Shown here: piece by piece, positions 33,601 through 41,667 of the stretch | Layout of the letters: every line of letters begins with the position of its first letter | Numbering within the stretch: position 1 is the first letter of the stretch | Assembly (NCBI GenBank): GCA_022360315.1 | Contig: JAKSDA010000518.1 | Span: forward strand, 1-52,281 | Direction of reading: 5' to 3' | Length of the DNA: 52,281 bases | From: Pseudomonadota bacterium | GTDB taxonomy: Bacteria > Myxococcota_A > Polyangia > Haliangiales > Haliangiaceae | Notes under the pieces: generated by a model | Told to the model about the DNA's origin: nothing | The model's database searches: none | The model's input: only the letters and a program-made list of their open reading frames with translations | Position numbers and translations under genes: made by a program

Positions 33601-35565
33601 CATGGGGGGGAGCAGCATCAGCCGTCGGCTCAGATCGACCTTGGCCGCGTCGGTGTCGGCCATGCGGTCGAGAAAATCCGAACGCATGGCCAATACAACT
33701 CGCAACGGTGAGCTCACATCGTCGGCCACTCCGGCCAGGCAGGCAAAAAACGCCTCTCGATCGGCGTCCTCGGCCATGGTGTAGAGCTCTTCGAATTGAT
33801 CGATGAAGAGCACGATGCTCACCAGCTTGCGGCGGGCGCGCATGCGCAATTGCGCGCCCAACAAGCCCGGCTGCGCTTGTAGCTCTGCGCACAGCTCGTC
33901 GCGTGCATCGACTTGGCGTTGCGACAGGGTCGTGCGACCGACCTGCAAGGACAGCTCGGTACTGGTGGTGCGGGTATCCCAGGTGGACAACAGCAAAAAC
34001 TCCGCCAGTGCGGCCAGTGGATGCCGACCCGGCCGAAACATACAGGCTTCCCATCCATCGCCGTCGCGTTTGAGGGCGGGGATGACCCCGGCCATCACAA
34101 AAGACGATTTTCCGGCTCCTGAAGGTCCGACAACGGCGATGAGCGGCTGATCGGACATCCGCGTGACAACCTCGCCAATGGAGCGATCCCGGCCAAAGAA
34201 GCGGTCTGCGTCGTGCTCTTGAAATGCCGCCAGACCGGCGAAGGGATTGCCTTCCTCGCCCACATCCGCGGATCTGGACGCCCTGGGCAAGAGGGCTTCC
34301 AGCTCGGTCAAAAGAGCCCACGCCGAGTCGATGCGGTCCTCTTTGCGCTTGCGCAGACAGCGGTCGATGATCGACCCGAGCTTGCCGAACTCGGGATGGT
34401 TATCGGCCATGGTCGGCATGGGGATGTCCAGATCACGCACCGTCCTGAGCGCTCGTGCGGTCAGAGGCGCCAGCGGATGGGCACCGACCACGAGTTCGTA
34501 GAGCATGATGCCGACCGCCCACAAGTCCGAACGGTGATCGATAGAATCCGCGCCCCATTGCTCCGGTGACATGTACCGGTAGGTGCCGATCATACGCCCG
34601 GGACGGGTGAACCTTGCCTGGTCGTCGTGCCCGCCCGAGCCGGGCAAGCGCGCTCCGCTCGCGGTGGCCGGCGCGCTCTCCCGGGTCCCATAACTGCCCA
34701 CATCGGTGCCGGACGTGCGCAACGGATTGACATCATCCGCACCGCCCCTGTCCACTGCCGGTGAAGCAGTATCGTGACGCTTGGCGATGCCAAAGTCGAC
34801 CACCTGGACCGCTCCCGCATCGGTGATCATGATGTTGGTCGGCTTGAGATCGCGGTGGATGATGCCGAGTTCATGAGCGCGCGCCAGCGCAGTAACCACG
34901 GGCACCATGATTCTGGTCGCCAAAATCGGCGATATCCTGTAGTGAGACTCAACAGGCGATCGTTGGTCCGCACCCGAACGCACCGACCTCTGTTGCTGTC
35001 GCTGCTCAATGCGTTCTTTGACCCACTCTTTGAGATTTTTTCCCCTTACGTATTCCAGCGCCATGTAGGACTGATTACCGCGCTCGACAATGTCGTAAAT
35101 GGTAACCACATTCTCGTGGCCGCTAAACTGAGCGGTAGCCCGTGCCTCGGCCAGGAAGCGCTGGATGCCCGACCGGCTGTCGGGATTGTAGAACTTGAGA
35201 GCGACCAGTCTGCCCAGGCGAACATCGCGTGCCAGCATGACCTGTCCCATGCCGCCGCGGCCCAGGGAGCGGATCAGCTCGTAATGGTCGACCAGGATGC
35301 CCGGTTTGATCGGAACCGGTTGCTCGGTCGGGGAACGTGAATCGTTCAGGTGCAGGATAGAGCGTGTGACAGTCGTTTCATCGCCGTTATCGACCTCGAG
35401 TATCGTCGTCGCCTGCTGATCCTCGACCGATATCGGTCGAGGCGGCGCCGTCGTGTGTCGAGGCGCGACATCCGAGTCGTCTTGACCACACTCGTCCCCA
35501 ACCTCATCAGCACCAGAACTCGCCGCATTGCCATGGGCCGGGGGGCTTTCATCGGACTCGATCAT
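30610..35565 (-). CDS. Giant serine/threonine kinase fused to a STAND NTPase and 14 WD40 repeats
   Basis: From ATG 35565 the 1651-residue protein has a Hanks-type kinase at about 95-427 (LGRGGMGQVML, VALKFY, HRDLKPTNIM, DFGIAK, GTYRYMSPEQ) with a roughly 60-residue low-complexity insert in the activation loop. A STAND-type NTPase (nSTAND1-like) follows: FFGRD, Walker A GPSGAGKSS (480-488), Walker B VLFIDQFEEL. Then one membrane helix (905-925), charged heptads (926-960) and 14 WD40 units of 42 residues (about 1012-1620), enough for two seven-blade propellers. With the kinase inside, the propellers would lie outside the cytoplasm. Such fusions occur in Myxococcota, cyanobacteria and actinomycetes; the signal sensed is unknown. 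Confidence 0.92.
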   Translation of the reverse strand: MIESDESPPAHGNAASSGADEVGDECGQDDSDVAPRHTTAPPRPISVEDQQATTILEVDNGDETTVTRSILHLNDSRSPTEQPVPIKPGILVDHYELIRSLGRGGMGQVMLARDVRLGRLVALKFYNPDSRSGIQRFLAEARATAQFSGHENVVTIYDIVERGNQSYMALEYVRGKNLKEWVKERIEQRQQQRSVRSGADQRSPVESHYRISPILATRIMVPVVTALARAHELGIIHRDLKPTNIMITDAGAVQVVDFGIAKRHDTASPAVDRGGADDVNPLRTSGTDVGSYGTRESAPATASGARLPGSGGHDDQARFTRPGRMIGTYRYMSPEQWGADSIDHRSDLWAVGIMLYELVVGAHPLAPLTARALRTVRDLDIPMPTMADNHPEFGKLGSIIDRCLRKRKEDRIDSAWALLTELEALLPRASRSADVGEEGNPFAGLAAFQEHDADRFFGRDRSIGEVVTRMSDQPLIAVVGPSGAGKSSFVMAGVIPALKRDGDGWEACMFRPGRHPLAALAEFLLLSTWDTRTTSTELSLQVGRTTLSQRQVDARDELCAELQAQPGLLGAQLRMRARRKLVSIVLFIDQFEELYTMAEDADREAFFACLAGVADDVSSPLRVVLAMRSDFLDRMADTDAAKVDLSRRLMLLPPMNRDGLRAALLQPITAAGYEFDDTALVEEILDTLEQTTSPLPILQFTASKLWEHRDQRRRLLTRASYQRFGGVAGTLANHADSVLSAMSTRQKVLVRAIFLRLVTPERTRAVVGMDELRQLARDEVGELQRVLDRLIDARLLAVENRDSDEMMVEIVHESLIERWPVLSQWLSDSKEDAAFISRLRRVAKEWEASRRGDGLLWRGQAAREAQVWYQRYQAESRSELGRREEDYLIALFDLSERSQRRRRRIVGTMLVLLAAVAVVLAYLAVRAEREATRAHVESERAQRESVRAHRESARAQREAASARNATRIAAAEVRKDDPTTVISLLREVEVGELLPSWFALATWALAQELSPIILTHPETVGTASFSPDGSRIASGSADKAVRIWNADGTGEPAVLHGHSDSIYSTAFSPDGTRVVSGSWDHTLRIWKTDGSAGSHVLRGHGGQVWGVDWSRDGLYIASASWDRTVRLWDAKTGAPVAVLRGHEGPVYAVAFSTDGRRVVSGSLDKTVRVWTVGSADPPIVLRGHKDRVIAVAVSPDGRYLLSGAANGSVRLWNADGMSESVELFHDKDSIYSVDFHPDGKRILWVSGNNYIRVWNIDRAGEPRVYSGHTHQVWSAMFDRGGNHIVSASNDKTIRLWRLDTPRSSRLLGRHEGNVWSVALSPDGTQVASGSYDSTVRVWNVPSNEPPQILRGHEASVFGIAFNPAGTRVASAGFDQTVRVWDIHGKRAPVIMRHHKGSVWSVDFSLAGDLLASASSDQTVQVRRADGSGDVTVLRGHEGTVWSVAFSPDGTRLVSGSNDLTVRVWNVDGSGQPVILRGHTGRIWRVSFSPDGKRVASASFDDTVRVWNADGSAEPLILRGHENDVWSAVFSPDGKHILSASADQTMRIWHADGSGLLLTLRGHRGTITGAVFSRDGTRVVSGSLDQSIRIWTDLRPVTRGDPRLWAATSYCIPIDRRKTLLGVGEDRARANYQRCVRRVEKARGGMAPVVHP
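30706..32532 (-). repeat. Tandem WD40-coding repeats (about 126 bp each, 14 copies)
   Basis: Fourteen consecutive units share the pattern ILRGHxxxVWSVAFSPDG, then SGSxDxTVRVWN. Copies 6, 7 and 10 are the most diverged (copy 6 has FHDKDS in place of RGH). Neighbouring copies are similar enough at DNA level to recombine. Confidence 0.9.
32686..32790 (-). repeat. 21-bp repeats encoding Arg/Ala/Glu heptads
   Basis: Just after the membrane helix, successive 7-residue units (RAHVESE, RAQRESV, RAHRESA, RAQREAA) are encoded by imperfect 21-bp tandem repeats. They would form a charged helix or coiled coil between membrane and propellers. Confidence 0.7.
34594..34779 (-). other. Low-complexity insert in the activation loop of the WD40 kinase
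   Basis: About 60 Gly/Ser/Ala/Asp-rich residues sit between DFGIAKRH and GTYRYMSPEQ, far longer than a usual activation segment. Confidence 0.6.
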
Positions 35566-35691
35566 GCTTCTGGTGCGTTTTGCGGATCGGGCATGTAAGC
35601 ACACAAATGTCTCTATTTGAGAAGTCAATGATGCGTTCGAAGCAAACCGAATGCTCCGGTGACAGAGTTCAATCATACGCCGCTATGTGAG

Positions 35692-35724
35692 GCAGTGGAA
35701 GATTGCACCGCGGTCTTCCACTGC
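35692..35724. promoter_or_regulatory. 11-bp perfect stem in the leader region of the WD40 kinase gene
   Basis: GCAGTGGAAGA (35692-35702) and TCTTCCACTGC (35714-35724) are perfect complements around an 11-nt loop, 127-159 bp upstream of ATG 35565. No T-tract follows on either strand, so an operator or leader hairpin is as likely as a terminator for the small membrane-protein gene. Confidence 0.5.
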
Positions 35725-35851
35725 GCCGGACCCATTGTTTCGTTTCGCTCGACACGGTAGCTCACCGATTTTTCACCAGCAGGATGATTTCTCTGAGCAG
35801 CGGCAGGCGGTCAAGGCTTGACAGAGCCGGCCCTGGCGCGGTCGGGTATGA

Positions 35852-36166
35852 TCAGGCTGAGCAGTATTCCGGCCAGACCGCCCACGCCAGACCTCGGCCG
35901 AATAACGGCTTTGCCCAATCTGCGGCAAAGGCCAGCACATCGGGCCGAAACTGCCCGCTCAGACCCAAACCGGCCGAGACGGCCAGAATGACCAGAGTGC
36001 GTTTGTCGAGCGTCACGCGGTGATAAATAATCGATATTCCGCTGGCAAAGATCATTAAAAACATGATGAGACCACTGCCACCGATGACCGACGGTGGAAT
36101 GGTCGCAACCGCGGCGTCAACTTCATATCCGTCCCCGTCCAGGTCTGCAATGTCGTCTTTCCGCAT
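35852..36166 (-). CDS. Small membrane protein, probably frameshifted near its C-terminus
   Basis: The 104-residue frame starts at ATG 36166 behind AAGGGCGG. An acidic N-terminus (ADLDGDGYEVD, EF-loop-like) precedes hydrophobic segments VIGGSGLIMFLMIFASGISIIY and TLVILAVSAGLGLSG. The frame then ends in a polar tail. In a neighbouring frame the same region reads GVGGLAGILLSLIIPDRARA and stops at 35811-35813. Adding one G near 35887-35889 joins the two into GRGLGVGGLAGILLSLIIPD, a natural third membrane segment. So there is either a real one-base deletion or a sequence error. No family was recognised; the Amt-kinase gene starts the other side of 36166. Confidence 0.6.
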   Translation of the reverse strand: MRKDDIADLDGDGYEVDAAVATIPPSVIGGSGLIMFLMIFASGISIIYHRVTLDKRTLVILAVSAGLGLSGQFRPDVLAFAADWAKPLFGRGLAWAVWPEYCSA

Positions 36167-36251
36167 ACCGCCCTTGCCCCCATTGACCGATAAAACGCGC
36201 GTTCTGGCTATAAAACGTTTTACTATCCCGACCTGTCGATTCGCGACTCAT

Positions 36252-39119
36252 TTATTGCCGGGGAATGCGAAATTGGACCTCAGTTCCCCGGCCCGGTCGG
36301 CTGTCGATCTCGATGCGACCCCCCATGGACTCCACCACGTGGTGGACCGCCGCCATGCCCACCCCGCGCCCCGAGGTCATGGTGGCCTCGCTGCGCGTCG
36401 ATACGCCGGTCGAAAACATGGCGGCGATGAGGTCGTCGCGGGTCTCGTGCGGCAGACCGGTCTCCCTGGCTTTTTGGGCCAGTTTGTCCCAGTCGATGCC
36501 CCGGCCATCGTCAGCTACAACAATGACGCACTCATTGCCGTCCATAAATGTTTTGAGCCAGATCTGTCCGTATGGCAGCTTGGCCGCTGCAGCTCGCTCG
36601 TCGGGCGTCTCGAGACCGTGATCGATGGCATTGTTGACCACGTGGATCAAGGAACTCCAAAAACGGCCCCACCGATCCGACGGCAATCGCATCCCGTTGG
36701 ATTCGACATAGACCTCGATATCTCCCTTGTCCAGGCGAATGGCCAGCGACTTGGCTTGCTTGGCCATGCGGAGCAGACTGTTGCGGGTCGGCTCTTTCTT
36801 CCACGAATCGATGAGTTGAGCCAGGTCGAGGTAGGGCAGCCGATCGAGGATCGCTCCGCGCAGTGTTTCGTAATCGGCCTCGCTGACCTCGAGCTGGTCA
36901 GGTGCGTCGATGAAACTGGCGATCTTTTCGCAGAATGCCCGCCACACCTCGACAATGGCCAGACTATCAGACGGAACCACCTCGCCGGCGTCTTTGGCCC
37001 GGCCCTCCACGTCGTGACAAACCTGCATGACACTGTGAACGCCAAAGAATCCACAGTTGCCCTTGAGAGTGTGAATGGCCAGCAGCATATCCCGGGTCGG
37101 GATGAGGTTGTCCTTGATCAGCTCAACAAGCTTTCCGGCATCGTCGAAAAACTGGATAAAACCCGCGCGATCGGTGTTGATCTGCTCGAATACGCTGATG
37201 ATCTCGCGCTGCGCGTTCTCCAGCCTGCGCCGCTCGAGCTCGTCTGTGCGATCGGTGATGATCAAGAGGATCTTGACCAGCTCGTCACCCACTACGATCG
37301 GTGTGTACTCAAAGGTAAACTGGCGGCCGTCATACTGCAGATGAGAGGGCAACTGGTCGAGCGCCATCTCCATGGGCAGAAGATCCGAGATCACAAAGTC
37401 CCAGGCCAATTCGAACCACTCCGCCAGCTCCGGCGTGTTGCCCGTCAGGTAACTCCACAATGTGGCGCCCTCGGCCGGAACTCCAAACCAGCGGTCAATG
37501 GGGGCAGAGCGAGCCGGCGACAGGGTTCCATCCCGATTGATCGTGATCAGCCCCTGCTCGACATTGTCGAGCAACAAGCGGTTTTCCTGATTGAGCGAGC
37601 TGAGCTTCTGATTGGCCCTGCGCATCCGCTCGGCCGCGCTCTGCAGCGCATCAATGAGGTTGTTGTAGCACTCGGATAAGTCGCCGACCTCGGTGCCGCG
37701 CTCGACCTCGACCTTGAGATCGTCGGTGTATTCCGAGACCCCCATGGCTCTCTGCATGGACATGGCCAGGTCGAGCAAACTCGATGTCGCTCCGTGCTCG
37801 ACCACATTGAGCCCGATCCGCTCCTCCGCGGCGGTGACCCGGAGATCACCGGCAAGTCGGCGCAAAAGCCACAGAGCGGCCAGCGCCGTGGTAAACGTCC
37901 AGGCAAAACAGACCATGACCGCGATGGCCTGAATCTGCAGCTGAGATAGCCAGTCTCGCCCGGGCACGAACGGAGATAGCGCCAGGGTGCCAAATGCACC
38001 GCAAAAGCCGTGCACGGCAACCGCCCCCACCACATCGTCCTGGCGCAGCGTGCGCTCGACAAAATGCCGGCCAAAATAACACACAATACCGGCTCCGGCC
38101 CCGATCAGCGCCGCGCCGTACACCGGTACGACATCGCATCCGGCGGTGATCGCGACCAGACCGCCGAGAATGCCGTTGGACACAAACGTGGCCTCGGGAC
38201 GGCGATTTTTGGACAGAAGCCAGCAGGCCGCTGTACAGGTCAATCCGCCGAATACACCGGATATCAGGGTGGTCATGACAATCCGCCCGATGATCGGGCT
38301 GGCCGCGAACGCGCTGCCGCCGTTGAATCCAAACCAGCCGAAAAACATCAGCGAAACGCCCAGGACGACCAGAAGTAGATTGCTCTCCTGAATGTGATTT
38401 CGCGTGCCGTCGGGGTTGTACTTGTCGATGCGAGGGCCGACGATGCAAAGCGCGGCCAGGGCAACCCAGCCGCCCACCGAATGGACCACCGTGCTGCCAG
38501 CAAAGTCGTGAAATCCGAGGTCCTCCAGCCAGCCGGCGGCCGCTTCGCCGTGATACAGGCTGCCCCACGCCCAGTGTCCGAACACCGGATAGATGAGCGC
38601 AGAGATCACGGCCGAGAGGACGAGATATCGGCTAAATCGCATCCGCCCCGCAATCGCGCCCGAATCGATGGTCGCAGCAGTACCGGCGAACATGGCCTGA
38701 AAAACAAAAAATACCGGCAACCACGGGTCGTCCGATACGCCCACCATCCAGTCAGAGGTGCCAAAAAAGCCGTGCTCGGATACTCCGAACATCACTGCGA
38801 AACCAAAAATCCAATAAAACACCACCGCAACCACAAAATCGGCCTTGTTCTTGATGGCGACGTTGATGGAGTTCTTGGCCCGGGATTTGCCGGCCTCGAT
38901 ACACATGAAGCCGGCCTGCATGAGAAATACCAGCGCTGCGCAGATGAGAACCCACACGTAGTCGACCGGCGTGTGTTCGATCTCGGATCGAGCCGAGGAC
39001 GTGGCCTTGGCCGCGGTCGTGGCCCAGGCCGGTCCGGTGCAGAGAGCGACGCCGCACAGCGACGCGAAAACCATCAGACGCCGGGGCGTCGGGACAAATG
39101 CCCTCATACTACGTGCCAT
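36252..39119 (-). CDS. Ammonium transporter domain fused to a PAS/Hpt/HATPase (CheA-like) histidine kinase
   Basis: The 955-residue protein begins with a signal-like hydrophobic stretch, then an Amt/Rh channel (about 50-425) with both pore histidines (H213 in DFAGSTVVHSVGG, H370 in GAVAVHGFCGAFG) and IEAGKSRAKNSINVAIKN. A helical linker (430-515) and a PAS-like segment (about 515-630) follow. Then an Hpt helix bundle with phosphorylatable H683 (AIHTLKGNCGFFG) and a CheA-type ATPase (HVVNNAIDHGLETPDERA, DDGRGID, GRGVGMAAV). There is no CheW-like domain and no response regulator nearby. It should sense ammonium at the membrane and start a phosphorelay. Amt-kinase fusions are known (for example in anammox bacteria) but usually use a HisKA dimerisation domain rather than Hpt/CheA. 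Confidence 0.9.
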   Translation of the reverse strand: MARSMRAFVPTPRRLMVFASLCGVALCTGPAWATTAAKATSSARSEIEHTPVDYVWVLICAALVFLMQAGFMCIEAGKSRAKNSINVAIKNKADFVVAVVFYWIFGFAVMFGVSEHGFFGTSDWMVGVSDDPWLPVFFVFQAMFAGTAATIDSGAIAGRMRFSRYLVLSAVISALIYPVFGHWAWGSLYHGEAAAGWLEDLGFHDFAGSTVVHSVGGWVALAALCIVGPRIDKYNPDGTRNHIQESNLLLVVLGVSLMFFGWFGFNGGSAFAASPIIGRIVMTTLISGVFGGLTCTAACWLLSKNRRPEATFVSNGILGGLVAITAGCDVVPVYGAALIGAGAGIVCYFGRHFVERTLRQDDVVGAVAVHGFCGAFGTLALSPFVPGRDWLSQLQIQAIAVMVCFAWTFTTALAALWLLRRLAGDLRVTAAEERIGLNVVEHGATSSLLDLAMSMQRAMGVSEYTDDLKVEVERGTEVGDLSECYNNLIDALQSAAERMRRANQKLSSLNQENRLLLDNVEQGLITINRDGTLSPARSAPIDRWFGVPAEGATLWSYLTGNTPELAEWFELAWDFVISDLLPMEMALDQLPSHLQYDGRQFTFEYTPIVVGDELVKILLIITDRTDELERRRLENAQREIISVFEQINTDRAGFIQFFDDAGKLVELIKDNLIPTRDMLLAIHTLKGNCGFFGVHSVMQVCHDVEGRAKDAGEVVPSDSLAIVEVWRAFCEKIASFIDAPDQLEVSEADYETLRGAILDRLPYLDLAQLIDSWKKEPTRNSLLRMAKQAKSLAIRLDKGDIEVYVESNGMRLPSDRWGRFWSSLIHVVNNAIDHGLETPDERAAAAKLPYGQIWLKTFMDGNECVIVVADDGRGIDWDKLAQKARETGLPHETRDDLIAAMFSTGVSTRSEATMTSGRGVGMAAVHHVVESMGGRIEIDSRPGRGTEVQFRIPRQ

Positions 39120-39248
39120 CGCAAGACGAAAAGAGGCTGGGCCACCTAGTGTAACGGAACTCCGATCGCAGCCGAAGGCCGCGGGCCAGTTTATGAGACA
39201 TTTGCCCGACCTCTGCCGGCCGGGGCCGGGACCAGCAGTGCCCGGCGA

Positions 39249-39923
39249 TTAATCCGGCCCGGCCGGCCCGGCCACAGCCCTGGCTTGGGCGATGAACGCG
39301 CGTATCTTTTCGGGATCCTTGATACCCGGGGCCGACTCCACGCCGCTCGCCACATCGACACCGTAGGGCCGCACGCCGGCCACAGCGTTGGCCACATTGT
39401 GTGGATCGAGGCCGCCGGCCAGGATGATGTGCCGGCCCAGCCGGTCGGCTTGGGCGACCGCTGTGCGGGCCAGATCCCAGTCGAACGTGCGACCCGAGCC
39501 GCCGTAGCCGGTGCTCGGTGTGTCGATCAGAAACACGTCACACGGGTAGTGGGCGATACGCGCCACGTCAGCCGGTTCAGCCATGGCCAGGGCCTTGATC
39601 ACCGCCAGGCCCTCGCCGGCCATTCGAGCGCACAATTCGGCGCTCTCGTCGCCGTGAAGCTGGATTCGATCGAGGCCGATATCGCCGGCGATGCTCGCCA
39701 TCTCGGCCGCAGCTTGATTGACGTACACCCCGACCACAGTGACAGTGCGGGCAGCCTCTGCGGCAGCCCGGCGCGCAGCTCGAGCGACCCGAGCTGCGCT
39801 GGTGCGATCGACGTGGCGTTTCGAACCAGGCCAGAAATTCAATCCGAGCCAATCGGCGCCGGCAATCACGGCAGCGCGGGCATCCTCGGGCCGGGTAATC
39901 CCGCAGATCTTGATCAGAGTCAT
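39249..39923 (-). CDS. trpF: N-(5'-phosphoribosyl)anthranilate isomerase
   Basis: The 224-residue product catalyses the Amadori rearrangement in tryptophan synthesis. Motifs: KICGITRPEDA with the catalytic Cys, LGLNFWPGSKR, IQLHGDE, the catalytic Asp in FLIDTP, and LAGGLDPHNV...GVDVASGVE. Its ATG overlaps the trpC stop as ATGA (39920-39923), so translation is probably coupled. The length is normal for the family. No other trp gene lies in the window. Confidence 0.95.
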   Translation of the reverse strand: MTLIKICGITRPEDARAAVIAGADWLGLNFWPGSKRHVDRTSAARVARAARRAAAEAARTVTVVGVYVNQAAAEMASIAGDIGLDRIQLHGDESAELCARMAGEGLAVIKALAMAEPADVARIAHYPCDVFLIDTPSTGYGGSGRTFDWDLARTAVAQADRLGRHIILAGGLDPHNVANAVAGVRPYGVDVASGVESAPGIKDPEKIRAFIAQARAVAGPAGPD

Positions 39924-40729
39924 GCCCCCTGCCCGGCCAGAAGTTCGCGCAATGCCACTCCGGGCGAGGCCGCGCGCATCAGCCGCTCGCCGACCAGGAT
40001 GGCATCGACCCCGGCGTCGCCGAGCATGCGGACATCGTCAGCGCTGGCGATCCCGCTCTCGCCGACCATGACCGTATCGGCCGGGATGCGCGCTCTGAGC
40101 CGTGTGGACAGGGTCATGTCGATGGTGAATGTGGCCAGATCGCGGTGGTTGACTCCGATGATGTCGGCGGTGGCAGCGAGGGCGCGGTCGGCCTCATCCT
40201 CGCTGTGCACCTCGACCAGAGCATCCATACCGAGCCGCCGCGCTTCGGCCATGAGCGCGACCAACATCGACTGGTCGAGAGCGGCGACAATGAGCAGAAC
40301 AGCATCCGCTCCGGCCGCCCGGGCCTCGACTACCTGATACGGGTCGATGACAAAATCCTTGCGCAAAAGCGGCAGATCGACGGTTTCGCGCACCTGGTCG
40401 AGAAATGACAGGTGGCCGTCGAAGAAGCGCTCGTCGGTGAGTACCGAGATGGCCGCCGCTCCGTCGTCGCGGTACTCCCGGGCCACCTCACGCGGATCGG
40501 CGCCGGCCCGGATGGCCCCGGCCGACGGCGATGCCCGTTTGATCTCGGCAATCACCCGGAGCGGATCGCCGGCCTCGCGATCACGGCGCAGCCGGGTGGC
40601 AAATCCGCGCGGTGGACTGACCTCCTGGCAGGCGAGTTCGAGGTCGGCGAGCGGCCGCGCCGACTTCGCCCTTTCAACCTCATGGCGCTTCACGGCAAGA
40701 ATCTTGTCGAGGATGTTGTCGCGCGTCAC
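39920..40729 (-). CDS. trpC: Indole-3-glycerol phosphate synthase
   Basis: The 269-residue product closes the indole ring in tryptophan synthesis. Motifs: VIAEIKRASPSAG, ISVLTDERFFDG, LLRKDFVIDPYQV, DALVEVHSEDE, GVNHRDL (usually NNRDL; the second Asn is His here), VGESGI and ILVGERLMRA. The start is GTG 40729. It is followed by trpF with a 4-bp overlap, and is divergent from a methyltransferase gene 65 bp away. The two genes form a separate trpCF unit. Confidence 0.95.
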   Translation of the reverse strand: MTRDNILDKILAVKRHEVERAKSARPLADLELACQEVSPPRGFATRLRRDREAGDPLRVIAEIKRASPSAGAIRAGADPREVAREYRDDGAAAISVLTDERFFDGHLSFLDQVRETVDLPLLRKDFVIDPYQVVEARAAGADAVLLIVAALDQSMLVALMAEARRLGMDALVEVHSEDEADRALAATADIIGVNHRDLATFTIDMTLSTRLRARIPADTVMVGESGIASADDVRMLGDAGVDAILVGERLMRAASPGVALRELLAGQGA

Positions 40730-40794
40730 GTCTCAACACTACTGTGTCATAACCCAGGAGTGGTAGACATTCTCGAGTCTTTGGAGGCAATTCC

Positions 40795-41667
40795 TTGGCA
40801 CCACCTACGGCGCAACACCCATCGAATGGCGCGGCCAGGCGACACGCGCGCGCGCGCGCACCGTCCCGTGCCGCTGTGCTGACGGCGGCCACTGCCGATA
40901 AGTACGATCTATATCAGCGCTCCGTGCAGGCTCCCCAGTCCGACGTGGAGTTCTTGCTCACGGTGTACCGCCGGATCCGGCGCCGCAAGCCCCATCATCT
41001 GCGCGAGGATTTCTGCGGTACAGCGCTGCTCGCCGCCACCTGGGTGGCGCAGGGGCCCCGCTTCAGCGCGGACGGATTCGACCTGGCGCTCGAACCGCTC
41101 GAGTGGGCCAGAACGTACAACCTCGTCTCACTGGGCAGCGCGGTATCGCGCATCGCCCTGTACCAAAAAGATGCCCGCGAGCCAGCAGCGCAGCCCGCCG
41201 ACCTGCGCTGCGCGCAAAATTTTTCCTACCAGGTATTCAAAGCCCGCAATGAGCTGCTCGACTACTTTCGTTCTGCGCGGGCCAGTCTGGCCAAAAACGG
41301 TCTCTTCGTCATCGACCACTACGGCGGCTACGACGCCGTCGAAGAACGCGTCGAGGAACGCGTCGTGGACGGCTCGTTTACCTATGTGTGGGACCAGCAG
41401 ACCTACGAGCCGGTTACCGGACATCAGAAATGTGCCATTCACTTTCGCTTCGACGACCGCAGCGAACTGAACGAAGCCTTCAGCTACGACTGGCGCTACT
41501 GGAGTCTGCCCGAACTCAGGGATCTATTGTTCGAGGCCGGCTTTCCGCGCGTCGATGTGTACTTCGAACAATTCGACGAGGACGGCTACGGAAACGGCAC
41601 CTTCGAGAAAGACGCCAAGGGGCCGATTGGCGCGTCGTGGATCGCGTATCTGGTTGCGGTCAGGTAG
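40795..41667 (+). CDS. Class I SAM-dependent methyltransferase
   Basis: The 290-residue product starts at TTG 40795 with GGAGG (40783-40787) seven bases upstream, a convincing start. The SAM-binding motif is a variant (LREDFCGTALLAATW), followed by DGFDLALEPLEWA (acidic residue of motif II), RCAQNFSYQVF, and LAKNGLFVIDHYGG typical of Rossmann methyltransferases. The acceptor is unknown. The Arg/Ala N-terminus is encoded across a 15-nt alternating CG run (40845-40859). An in-frame 12-bp duplication encodes EER-VEER near residue 185. Confidence 0.82.
   Translation: MAPPTAQHPSNGAARRHARARAPSRAAVLTAATADKYDLYQRSVQAPQSDVEFLLTVYRRIRRRKPHHLREDFCGTALLAATWVAQGPRFSADGFDLALEPLEWARTYNLVSLGSAVSRIALYQKDAREPAAQPADLRCAQNFSYQVFKARNELLDYFRSARASLAKNGLFVIDHYGGYDAVEERVEERVVDGSFTYVWDQQTYEPVTGHQKCAIHFRFDDRSELNEAFSYDWRYWSLPELRDLLFEAGFPRVDVYFEQFDEDGYGNGTFEKDAKGPIGASWIAYLVAVR
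40845..40859. repeat. Alternating CG run inside the methyltransferase gene
   Basis: Fifteen uninterrupted alternating C/G bases near codons 17-22. Such tracts can slip or adopt Z-DNA. Confidence 0.7.

Noticed and set aside
39199..39220. GG-N10-GC pattern on the minus strand upstream of the Amt-kinase gene, tempting as a nitrogen-type sigma54 promoter
   Set aside because: Both the -24 (CCGGCAG) and -12 (GGGCA) elements deviate too much from consensus.
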